Assembly: GCA_903914985.1 (NCBI GenBank)
Contig: CAIWRE010000510.1
Span: 1-12,031, forward strand
Direction of reading: 5' to 3'
Length of the DNA stretch: 12,031 nt
Source: an uncultured beta proteobacterium
GTDB lineage: Bacteria > Pseudomonadota > Gammaproteobacteria > Burkholderiales > Burkholderiaceae_C
The translations under genes and the position numbers were made by a program. Shown piece by piece: positions 6,253-12,031 of this stretch (position 1 is the stretch's first letter; the number at the start of each line of letters is the position of its first letter). The notes beneath the pieces are model-generated. The model did not search any database and was not told where the DNA came from. It saw only the letters and a program-made list of their open reading frames with translations.

Positions 6253-6443
6253 CCCGTTCTGCACAAACCAGCCAAGCAGAACGGGCGATTCAGGCAAACG
6301 GTGAAACCGCTGTGGCAGTCTCTGCCGCCGAGGATACCGACAGCGGCGAGAAGCTGCCCACCGACTTTTTGATTGACGTGTCGCCTTTGGCGCTGCGCAT
6401 GAGCAGCCCGTTCAACGCGGGTTACTGGCTCGCAGCCGCATAA
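6246..6443 (+). other. Coding-like segment in the -1 frame after barstar, possible detached C-terminal extension
   Basis: From 6246 to the TAA at 6441-6443 a frame one base back from barstar reads 65 codons, ending in EKLPTDFLIDVSPLALRMSSPFNAGYWLAAA. Third codon positions are rich in G and C as in the neighbouring genes, and the peptide looks like ordinary protein rather than frame noise. The frame is open upstream to a GTG at 6231, which lacks a ribosome-binding site. It overlaps the barstar end, so a barstar extension of about 197 residues in total, split by a one-base deletion in the TTTT run at 6243-6246 or joined by -1 slippage there, fits better than a separate gene. I do not recognise a domain in it. 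Sequencing error, decayed extension and programmed frameshift cannot be told apart from this window. Confidence 0.4.
6252..6286 (+). repeat. Strong hairpin at the barstar stop codon
   Basis: GCCCGTTCTGC (6252-6262) and GCAGAACGGGC (6276-6286) form a perfect 11-base stem with a 13-base loop. It begins on the last base of the barstar TAG. No T-run follows, so it is not a standard intrinsic terminator; it could stabilise the mRNA 3' end or, with the TTTT run five bases upstream, favour -1 frameshifting. Confidence 0.7.
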
Positions 6444-6451
6444 GGTCTCAT

Positions 6452-6476
6452 TTCGGAGACTCTGCGCAGCTCCGAA
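6452..6476 (+). repeat. Inverted repeat before the terminator
   Basis: TTCGGAG (6452-6458) and CTCCGAA (6470-6476) form a perfect 7-base stem; the loop contains the palindrome CTGCGCAG. A competing stem pairs GTCTC (6445-6449) with GAGAC (6456-6460). It stands directly before the terminator at 6478-6504 and may only add to it. Confidence 0.4.
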
Positions 6477-6477
6477 G

Positions 6478-6504
6478 AAAAAGCCCGCGGTATGCGGGCT
6501 TTTT
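6478..6504 (+). terminator. Bidirectional intrinsic terminator between barstar and rsmA
   Basis: AAAAAGCCCGC (6478-6488) and GCGGGCTTTTT (6494-6504) pair perfectly around GGTAT. The GC core is followed by a T-run on both strands, so it can end rightward transcription from the ribonuclease-barstar genes and leftward transcription from lptD-surA-rsmA. It sits in the convergent gap 38 bases beyond the rsmA stop. The remaining bases up to 6541 show nothing else. Confidence 0.92.
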
Positions 6505-6541
6505 CGTCTTTAATGCCCGCATGCGTCAATCCACTTGCATG

Positions 6542-7318
6542 CTACCGTTCCAACAGCTGTTGAACCAGCGCTACGTAGTCGGCCACGGGGATTTCTTGTG
6601 CCCGGCGCTGCAGGTCGAAATTGCCGGAAAAATTTTTCTCGTCCAACCAGCGCCCTAATGTGTGGCGGATGAGTTTGCGCCTTTGGCTAAAGGCCACCTG
6701 CACCATGGCACTGAACGTTGGTACATCAATCTGAGGGGGTGTTGTCAAGGGCACCATGCGCACCACGGCACTGTCGACGCGCGGCGGCGGGTCGAAGCTT
6801 TCGGGGGGCACAAACAGCACGTCTTCCATGGCGTAGCGCCATTGCAGCATCACGCTCAATCGGCTGAAATCCGAGGTATCGGGCGCTGCCACCATGCGGT
6901 CAATGACCTCTTTCTGCAGCATGAAGTGCTGGTCTTGCACCACGTCCACACAGTCCAGCAGGTGAAACAGAATAGGCGTGGAAATGTTGTAAGGCAAGTT
7001 GCCCACGACGCGTAGTTTTTCAGCCTCCCCCGGCCACTGCGTCTGTGCCAAGTCTGCAAAATCCACGCGCAAGACGTCGGACTCCACCACGGTGAGTTGC
7101 GGGTGACTGCGCAGGCGTTGCGCCAAGTCCCGGTCGAGCTCGATCACGGTCAATGCCCCGAGTCGCTCCACCAAGGGTTGCGTGAGCGCAGCCAGGCCGG
7201 GACCGATTTCCACCATGTGTTGACCCGGTGCCGGATTGATAGCATCCACAATGGCGTCGATGATGCCGCCATCCGACAAGAAATGCTGTCCAAAGCGTTT
7301 GCGGGCGATATGCTGCAT
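6542..7318 (-). CDS. rsmA: 16S rRNA (adenine(1518)-N6/adenine(1519)-N6)-dimethyltransferase
   Basis: The 258-residue protein is RsmA (KsgA), which dimethylates the two adjacent adenines in the 3'-terminal helix of 16S rRNA late in 30S assembly, using S-adenosylmethionine. The family opening RKRFGQHFL (7-14 region), the SAM-binding EIGPG (37-41), the acidic IELD loop (59-62) and the catalytic NLPYN (107-111) are all present. So is the C-terminal helical domain with QVAFSQRRKLIRHTLG. Length matches the family. Loss of this enzyme in other bacteria gives kasugamycin resistance. It is the last gene of the leftward lptD-surA-rsmA cluster, 38 bases after surA, and ends before a shared terminator. 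Its ATG overlaps the TGA of a 12-codon mini-ORF and has no good ribosome-binding site, which suggests coupled translation. Confidence 0.96.
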   Translation of the reverse strand: MQHIARKRFGQHFLSDGGIIDAIVDAINPAPGQHMVEIGPGLAALTQPLVERLGALTVIELDRDLAQRLRSHPQLTVVESDVLRVDFADLAQTQWPGEAEKLRVVGNLPYNISTPILFHLLDCVDVVQDQHFMLQKEVIDRMVAAPDTSDFSRLSVMLQWRYAMEDVLFVPPESFDPPPRVDSAVVRMVPLTTPPQIDVPTFSAMVQVAFSQRRKLIRHTLGRWLDEKNFSGNFDLQRRAQEIPVADYVALVQQLLER

Positions 7319-7356
7319 CAGCGCGCAATCCAGACCGTGCAGGTGATACAGGCCAT
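7318..7356 (-). CDS. 12-codon mini-ORF bridging surA and rsmA
   Basis: The ATG at 7356-7354 directly follows the surA stop (TAA-ATG). The frame reads MACITCTVWIAR and ends with TGA at 7320-7318, whose A begins the rsmA ATG (TGATG). It fills the whole gap between the two genes exactly. It has no ribosome-binding site of its own, so it would be translated only by ribosomes finishing surA and could pass them on to rsmA. It may also be chance; a start-stop relay of this kind is the only evidence. Confidence 0.3.
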   Translation of the reverse strand: MACITCTVWIAR

Positions 7357-8685
7357 TTACTGAGACTCGCGAATTTCAACGAATGCGCGACTGCGGATAT
7401 CGCGTTCCCAGTTTTGGAAGGCTTCCTCTGCGCGCTTTGCGCGAAGCTCTGCGCGCATGGCATCGCGCAACTGCGCCGGTGTGAGTTCGGCGCTGCGGCG
7501 CTCCAGCACCTGCATCAGGTGCACGCCGAAGCGCGACACCATGGGCATTCCGATTTCCAATACTTTGAGGCGATCCAGGGCCTCTTCAAACTCAGGCACG
7601 AACATACCGGGGCTGGACCAGCCTAAATCCCCGCCTTGCTGTGCGCTGCCATCCTGGGAGAACTCACGCGCGGCGGTCTCAAAGCTGGTGCTGCCCGCCA
7701 GGATGCGTTGGCGCAGTTGGGTCAATTGGGCCAGTGCCTGAGCCTGGGTGAGCTGGGGGGTGAGTCGCAAAAGGATGTGACGGGCATGGGTTTGCTCAAC
7801 CGTTTGCACCAGGCTGGCAGCGCGCCGAGCCACCACCTTCAGCAGGTGAAAGCCCGCGCCGGAACGTACCGGCTCTGACACTTGACCCGTGGGCAGCGAT
7901 TGGGTTGCGTTAACAAAAATCAAGGGATAACGGTCAGCGCGGCGCAGCCCGATTTGGCCACCGTTGTCGCGACTGGCGGCGGACTGTTCTTTGACCAAAG
8001 CTTCAAAACTTTCGCCAGAGCGAATGCGGGCCAGCAGGCCTTGTGCCTTGGCCTGCGCTTGAGCGATCTGCGCCGCGCTGGGATTGTCCGGCAAGGCTAC
8101 CAGCAGGTTGGCCAGATTAATTTCCTGCGCTAACGGGTCGGTGTTGGCTGCTTGCCGGGCGGCCAAGGCGTTGTCCACCTCCACATCGCTCACCCGCACA
8201 CGGGACTCGACTTCGCGCTCATGCAAGCGGTTGAGCACAATTTGATCAGCGATTTGTGCCCGGAAGCTTGCAGAACTGATGCCACGCTGTTCCCACAACT
8301 TGCGAAATTGCGCGACATCCATCTGGCTTTGCGCAGCCACATTGGCTTCGGCCTGATCGATGGCCGCTGTATCGGCACGCAAACCCAGTTCGCGTGCCAA
8401 TTGAAGCTGCGCACGGTCACTGATCATGCGCTCCAGCACTGCGCCGCGCAGTTCGGCTGCAGGCGGCACACTCTGGCGTTGTTGGGTGCGTTGCTCTTTT
8501 ACCTGCTTGATCTGCGCTTGCAGTTCAGCGTCAGTGATGGGTTCCGAGTTGACCAGCGCCACAATAAAGTCGGCTGCTTGGACATTCTGTGCCCGGGCTG
8601 TTCCTTGCGCAGCACACAGCAATGCAAAGGCAGTGGCCGTAGCGGCCCAGAATTTCATGGTCATGGTGGTCAGGGGCTTAGTCAT
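7357..8685 (-). CDS. surA: Periplasmic chaperone and peptidylprolyl isomerase SurA
   Basis: SurA escorts unfolded outer-membrane proteins, LptD among them, across the periplasm to the BAM complex. The 442-residue form starts with a signal peptide (MKFWAATATAFALLC, site after ARA, residue 32). The N-terminal chaperone domain covers about 38-180. A first parvulin domain spans about 187-288 (FEALVKEQSAASRDNGGQIG) and a second about 298-397 (HARHILLR, FSQDGSAQQGGDLGW, VPEFEEAL, GVHLMQVLERR). A C-terminal helix follows. The chosen ATG (8685-8683) overlaps the lptD TAA within ATGACTAA, a common coupling pattern. An in-frame ATG at 8700 and others at 8664 and 8658 are possible, all keeping the signal peptide. 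It is followed by rsmA with no pdxA between, unlike the E. coli order. Confidence 0.94.
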   Translation of the reverse strand: MTKPLTTMTMKFWAATATAFALLCAAQGTARAQNVQAADFIVALVNSEPITDAELQAQIKQVKEQRTQQRQSVPPAAELRGAVLERMISDRAQLQLARELGLRADTAAIDQAEANVAAQSQMDVAQFRKLWEQRGISSASFRAQIADQIVLNRLHEREVESRVRVSDVEVDNALAARQAANTDPLAQEINLANLLVALPDNPSAAQIAQAQAKAQGLLARIRSGESFEALVKEQSAASRDNGGQIGLRRADRYPLIFVNATQSLPTGQVSEPVRSGAGFHLLKVVARRAASLVQTVEQTHARHILLRLTPQLTQAQALAQLTQLRQRILAGSTSFETAAREFSQDGSAQQGGDLGWSSPGMFVPEFEEALDRLKVLEIGMPMVSRFGVHLMQVLERRSAELTPAQLRDAMRAELRAKRAEEAFQNWERDIRSRAFVEIRESQ

Positions 8686-10996
8686 AAGTTCGGTTCGCAT
8701 TACGGGCGGCGTCAGAGCCGCGCAGGTTTTTGTAATACGGGATGTTGGAGCTCAAGGTCTTTTCCGGGCTGAGACCAACGCGGGTGAAACCAACGAACTC
8801 CAGCTGAAACATCAGCCGCTGATTGGAGGTGTCGGTACTGGTCTGTATCCGCTCCATCACCACGCGTCCAATCCAGCATCCCGCATCGTACTCGACGCCC
8901 AATACCGTGTTTACCAGGCGGCCATCACTGAGACTGTAGTTCAAGCGGCCCAAGGCATAGTAACGACCCTCACCTGAACTGGTGATTTGACTCATACCAA
9001 TGTCGCTCAGCGGCCATTGCCAACTGGTGTCAATTTGCTCACTCAAATCGCGCTGGTAGCTGTAGGCGACATTGAACACCCGAAAGTTGGCCGGGCTGTA
9101 GCGCACACCCATGACAGCCCGCACCGATTGCTCATTGCGCACGTTGTATTGAACGGTGGAGTCCACCACCCAGCGGTCCGTCAGGTTGGCCGCAGCGCCC
9201 AGCAAAATGTCACTGACACCTGCGGCTGCGCCCGTGCTGTTGCCGTCAAGCGTTACTTTTTGATCTTGGAAGCGCAAGCGCTGTGCCACACCAAAGCGGG
9301 CAAGTTGGGCGCCGTTGTCGGCGTCGATGTAGCGTGTGGTCAGGCCTAAGGTGAGCAGGTTGTTGTCAGAGATCTTGTCGTTTCCGACAAAGGCGTTTTC
9401 GGTGTAAATGGTGGCGAAATTAAAGTCGTTGGCGCCGGTGTCGTAATTGGGCAGCAGGCTTTGGTCGTGGAAGGGGGTGTACACATAAAACGCGCGCGGT
9501 TCTAAGGTCTGCACCAGATTGCGCCCAAAAAGACGGGCTTCGCGCTCAAACACCAGTCCGCTGTCCAAGCTGAAGGTCGGTACCGTGCTGCTGGCGGCCC
9601 GCTGGCCTGCCACCAGAGCATCAAACTGGTAGCTGGTGGTGTGCAACTGTATCTTCGGCGTTACAAAGCCCGCCGGGCGCAGCATGGGGTAGCTGACCTG
9701 GGCCAGGCCGAATGCCCGCTGGGCGTTGGGTTGCAGCGTCAGACTGCGGTCGGACTGGAATTGGGTCAGGTCCATGTCGACCGACCAGTCCAGGCTTTGG
9801 GGCTTGCTCTGGGTGTAACGCGCGCTCCATTGCGGCACGCGGTCGTAGGGCGGAATGATGGGCGCGGTCGGGTCTTGCAGTGTTTGCCACTTCAACACTT
9901 TGAAGGTCGATGAAAAATCGCCTCGGGTCCAGGACGCCGTCATATCAGCGGGCAAGAGACGTTGCGTTGCGCCCGCAATGGCGCCGCCGGCATTAATGGC
10001 ATTGCTGTTGGTGAAATCGCGCCAGTAGTTGTCGTCGCTCACCCGGTTGAGGTTGGCCGCCAGGGTGACGCCGCCCACAGGCAAGTCCACGTTGGTACTG
10101 TGCGCGATCGAGGCGTCCCAACGCTGCGTATCCCGCAGCTTGTCGACGGGCATGTAGCTCAGGCGCACCGTGCCGGAGTAGCGGGGCTCCAAATAACGAA
10201 ATTCTGTGCCCAGGTTTACGCCCCGCGCAGTCATAAATGTGGGGGTGAAGGTCGCATCGCGGTTGGGCGCAATATCCAGGTAGTACGGCGTGGACAACTC
10301 CAGGCCATTGGCGTTGTCCAAGCCGATCGTCGGAGGCAACATGCCGCTCTTGCGCTTCTCGGTCAGGGGAAAGCTGATGGGCATCACGTGCAACAGCGGG
10401 AACCCTTTGAAGCTGAGCACGGCACCCTGCGCAAGGCCGATGTCTTCGTCGTTGTCAATATCGATGCGCGCCGCGGTTAACACCCAGTCCGGCAGCCAAT
10501 CCGGGCCCGGCTGGCGCTTGCAGGTCGTGTAACTGGCCTGGTAGACCGTCATGTGGGCGTTGTCGACAAACTCAGCCCGGGTCGCTTGTCCATGGGCACC
10601 GTTTTGTCCGAATTCATAACTCGGTGCGGTAAAAAACCCTTTAAAGGCGTCTATTCCCAGCTCCAGGTACGGGCCTTGGTAGGTATTTCCGTTGCGCTGA
10701 ACCCAGACATGGCCGTTGGCCCGCGCGGTGTCGGTCGGAATGTCGTAATCCAGCCGATCAGCGCGGATGATGGTGCCGGCCTTGCGCAGCTCAGCATTGC
10801 CCTCCAATGTGGCGTCCCGATCGGTATGGCTGCGCAAACTGTCGCCTTGCAACAGTACCGGGGTGTCCTGTGGTGACTGAGTTTGTCCGAGGGTCGCTGT
10901 GCTCCAAGCCAACGCAAGCAGACCCAGCCAGCGCCTTACCGTCCGCAGGCCGGTACCGGACGACCTGGAGGTCTCGTCACGTTCGAAGGAAGCCAT
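8678..10996 (-). CDS. lptD: LPS-assembly protein LptD
   Basis: LptD is the outer-membrane barrel that, with lipoprotein LptE, inserts lipopolysaccharide into the outer leaflet. From ATG 10996 it has 772 residues. A basic stretch (RTVRRW) and hydrophobic core (LGLLALAWSTATLG) form a signal peptide. The LptA/OstA-like periplasmic domain follows (VLLQGDSLRSHTDRDATLEGNAELRKAGTIIRADRLDYD region). The rest is strand-rich barrel with family hallmarks such as FPLLHVMPISFPLTEKRKSGMLPPTIG and YNVRNEQSVRAVMGVRYSP. Only two cysteines are visible, Cys159 (YTTC) and Cys707 (AGCW), against four in E. coli, so one interdomain disulfide is expected. GTG 11017 would add seven residues; neither start has a ribosome-binding site. 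surA overlaps its 3' end by eight bases. It is transcribed away from amgK across a very short gap. Confidence 0.95.
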   Translation of the reverse strand: MASFERDETSRSSGTGLRTVRRWLGLLALAWSTATLGQTQSPQDTPVLLQGDSLRSHTDRDATLEGNAELRKAGTIIRADRLDYDIPTDTARANGHVWVQRNGNTYQGPYLELGIDAFKGFFTAPSYEFGQNGAHGQATRAEFVDNAHMTVYQASYTTCKRQPGPDWLPDWVLTAARIDIDNDEDIGLAQGAVLSFKGFPLLHVMPISFPLTEKRKSGMLPPTIGLDNANGLELSTPYYLDIAPNRDATFTPTFMTARGVNLGTEFRYLEPRYSGTVRLSYMPVDKLRDTQRWDASIAHSTNVDLPVGGVTLAANLNRVSDDNYWRDFTNSNAINAGGAIAGATQRLLPADMTASWTRGDFSSTFKVLKWQTLQDPTAPIIPPYDRVPQWSARYTQSKPQSLDWSVDMDLTQFQSDRSLTLQPNAQRAFGLAQVSYPMLRPAGFVTPKIQLHTTSYQFDALVAGQRAASSTVPTFSLDSGLVFEREARLFGRNLVQTLEPRAFYVYTPFHDQSLLPNYDTGANDFNFATIYTENAFVGNDKISDNNLLTLGLTTRYIDADNGAQLARFGVAQRLRFQDQKVTLDGNSTGAAAGVSDILLGAAANLTDRWVVDSTVQYNVRNEQSVRAVMGVRYSPANFRVFNVAYSYQRDLSEQIDTSWQWPLSDIGMSQITSSGEGRYYALGRLNYSLSDGRLVNTVLGVEYDAGCWIGRVVMERIQTSTDTSNQRLMFQLEFVGFTRVGLSPEKTLSSNIPYYKNLRGSDAARNANRTYD

Positions 10997-11030
10997 GGGA
11001 GGAAAAAGGCCCGTCACAAAAAGATAGAAA

Positions 11031-11043
11031 ATGGATTATCCAT
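11031..11043 (-). promoter_or_regulatory. Palindrome and candidate lptD -10 box in the divergent lptD-amgK gap
   Basis: ATGGATTATCCAT is a perfect palindrome around one central base, and its right end includes the first two bases of the amgK ATG. On the minus strand it contains GATAAT (11040-11035), five of six matches to a -10 box, which would start lptD transcription a few bases later; no good -35 box is seen. Only 45 bases separate the two starts (24 if lptD begins at GTG 11017), so the promoters must overlap the genes. A regulator binding the palindrome could act on both directions, but none is shown. Confidence 0.3.
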
Positions 11044-12031
11044 GAGCCCTACTGCATCTACTCCCTCACCCACCCCACTGCACACCCCCGTGCTGTGGTC
11101 TGACCCCGAACGCGCGCAGCATTTCCACGCCTGGTTGGCCATCGTGCAATCCCGCTTTGCACTGCTGCCGCAAAGCCTGCGCCTGGCCTCGGCCGACGCC
11201 AGCTTTCGCCGCTATTTGCGCATCGATGCACAGGCAGGCGTCCACGGCGCCAGTCTGATCATCATGGACGCCCCGCCAGACAAAGAAAACAGCGCACCTT
11301 TTGTACAAATTGCGCACTTGCTGCACGGGGCGGGCCTGCGTGCGCCCGAGGTGCTGGATTGGCAAGAAGCGCAGGGTTTCCTACTGCTCACCGACCTGGG
11401 TGCGCGCACCATGATGCAGGTCATGGACCCGCAGGCGCCTCCACCTTTGGATTTGTATCTGCAAGCCGTAGACACCCTGGTGGCCTGGCAAAAGGCCTCG
11501 CACCCCGGCGTGTTGCCCCCCTATGACCACGCACTGCTGCGCCGCGAGGTGGAGCTTTTTCCGCAGTGGTACATCGCCCAGCACCGAAAGCTGCAGTTGA
11601 CCGACGCGCAAAGTCAGGTGCTTGAGCGTGCGTTCGAGACCCTCATTGCCGACAATCTGGCCTGGCCCAGTGTCTACGTGCACCGCGACTACATGCCCCG
11701 CAACCTGATGGCGCCCGAGAACGGTCAGGGCATGGGGGTGCTCGATTTTCAGGACGCGGTCTACGGCCCCATCACCTACGACATTGCCAGTCTGGTGCGC
11801 GATGCATTCTTGACCTGGGACGAGAGCTTTTGCCTGGACGTGGTAGTTCGCTATTGGCAAAAGGCACGCGAGGCGGGACTTCCTGTGGGTGATGACTTCG
11901 GCGTGTTTTACCGCGCCGTGGAGTGGATGGGTTTGCAGCGCCATCTCAAAATTGCCGGCATCTTTGCCCGCTTGACATTGCGTGACGGCAAACCGCAATA
12001 CCTGGCCGACACGCCGCGCTTTATCAGCTAC
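11042..12031 (+). CDS. amgK: Aminoglycoside phosphotransferase-fold sugar kinase, AmgK-type (3' end missing)
   Basis: The frame is open from ATG 11042 to the window end, giving 330 residues of a protein usually about 340-360 long. It has the kinase fold of aminoglycoside phosphotransferases: SFRRYLRI (54-61) in the nucleotide-binding lobe, the catalytic loop VHRDYMPRNL with Asp216 and Asn221, and the metal-binding LDFQDAVYGPITYDIASLVRD with Asp235. That last sequence and the position divergent from lptD match AmgK of Pseudomonas, the anomeric kinase that phosphorylates N-acetylmuramic acid and N-acetylglucosamine in cell-wall recycling; its partner murU would be expected just downstream. The start lacks a clear ribosome-binding site and lies in a palindrome. 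A different small-molecule kinase of the fold is possible but less likely. Antibiotic resistance is not implied. Confidence 0.85.
   Translation, partial: MSPTASTPSPTPLHTPVLWSDPERAQHFHAWLAIVQSRFALLPQSLRLASADASFRRYLRIDAQAGVHGASLIIMDAPPDKENSAPFVQIAHLLHGAGLRAPEVLDWQEAQGFLLLTDLGARTMMQVMDPQAPPPLDLYLQAVDTLVAWQKASHPGVLPPYDHALLRREVELFPQWYIAQHRKLQLTDAQSQVLERAFETLIADNLAWPSVYVHRDYMPRNLMAPENGQGMGVLDFQDAVYGPITYDIASLVRDAFLTWDESFCLDVVVRYWQKAREAGLPVGDDFGVFYRAVEWMGLQRHLKIAGIFARLTLRDGKPQYLADTPRFISY

Noticed and set aside
11381..11998. Open frame of 205 codons on the minus strand
   Set aside because: It is antisense to the amgK-type kinase, whose frame carries the catalytic motifs and runs off the window end.

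Overview
The window looks like a chromosomal segment of a betaproteobacterium of the order Burkholderiales, most likely family Comamonadaceae (Rhodoferax/Polaromonas-like). The reasons are a high-GC coding style (about 60% by eye), the lptD-surA-rsmA cluster divergent from an amgK-type sugar kinase, the long MaeB-type malic enzyme followed by a DUF6172-type protein, and TACAAT-type -10 boxes. The genus is inference. There are ten protein genes with recognisable products, two of them cut by the window edges. I see no rRNA, tRNA, CRISPR array, insertion sequence or other mobile element.

Region by region. 1-270 (+) is the last part of an outer-membrane barrel protein, probably a TonB-dependent receptor. 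462-2413 (+) is an oxidative-stress module: a rubrerythrin lacking its rubredoxin domain, a separate 54-residue rubredoxin, and a FAD/NAD(P)H rubredoxin reductase. Together they could carry electrons from NAD(P)H to the peroxide-reducing di-iron centre. A good promoter lies upstream, with an ATAG-N7-CTAT dyad over its -10 box. 2513-5215 (+) holds maeB (malic enzyme with a phosphotransacetylase-like C-terminal domain) and a small DUF6172-type gene six bases behind it. 5402-6252 (+) is a secreted guanyl-specific ribonuclease (barnase/RNase Sa type) followed by its barstar-type inhibitor, a self-protection pair. The barstar 3' end is unusual: it carries inverted repeats and a coding-like segment in the -1 frame. 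A bidirectional terminator (6478-6504) separates this from the leftward cluster.

11017-6542 (-) runs lptD, surA, rsmA: the outer-membrane LPS translocon, the periplasmic chaperone that helps fold such barrels, and the 16S rRNA dimethyladenosine methyltransferase. surA overlaps the lptD stop codon. A 12-codon mini-ORF bridges surA and rsmA, where pdxA often sits in related bacteria. 11042-12031 (+) is an amgK-type cell-wall sugar kinase transcribed away from lptD and cut by the window end; murU would be expected next.

The observations most worth a second look are the single in-frame TGA between rubredoxin and its reductase, the ribonuclease/barstar pair, the possible -1 frameshift and four-part repeat at the barstar end, and the mini-ORF relay before rsmA.
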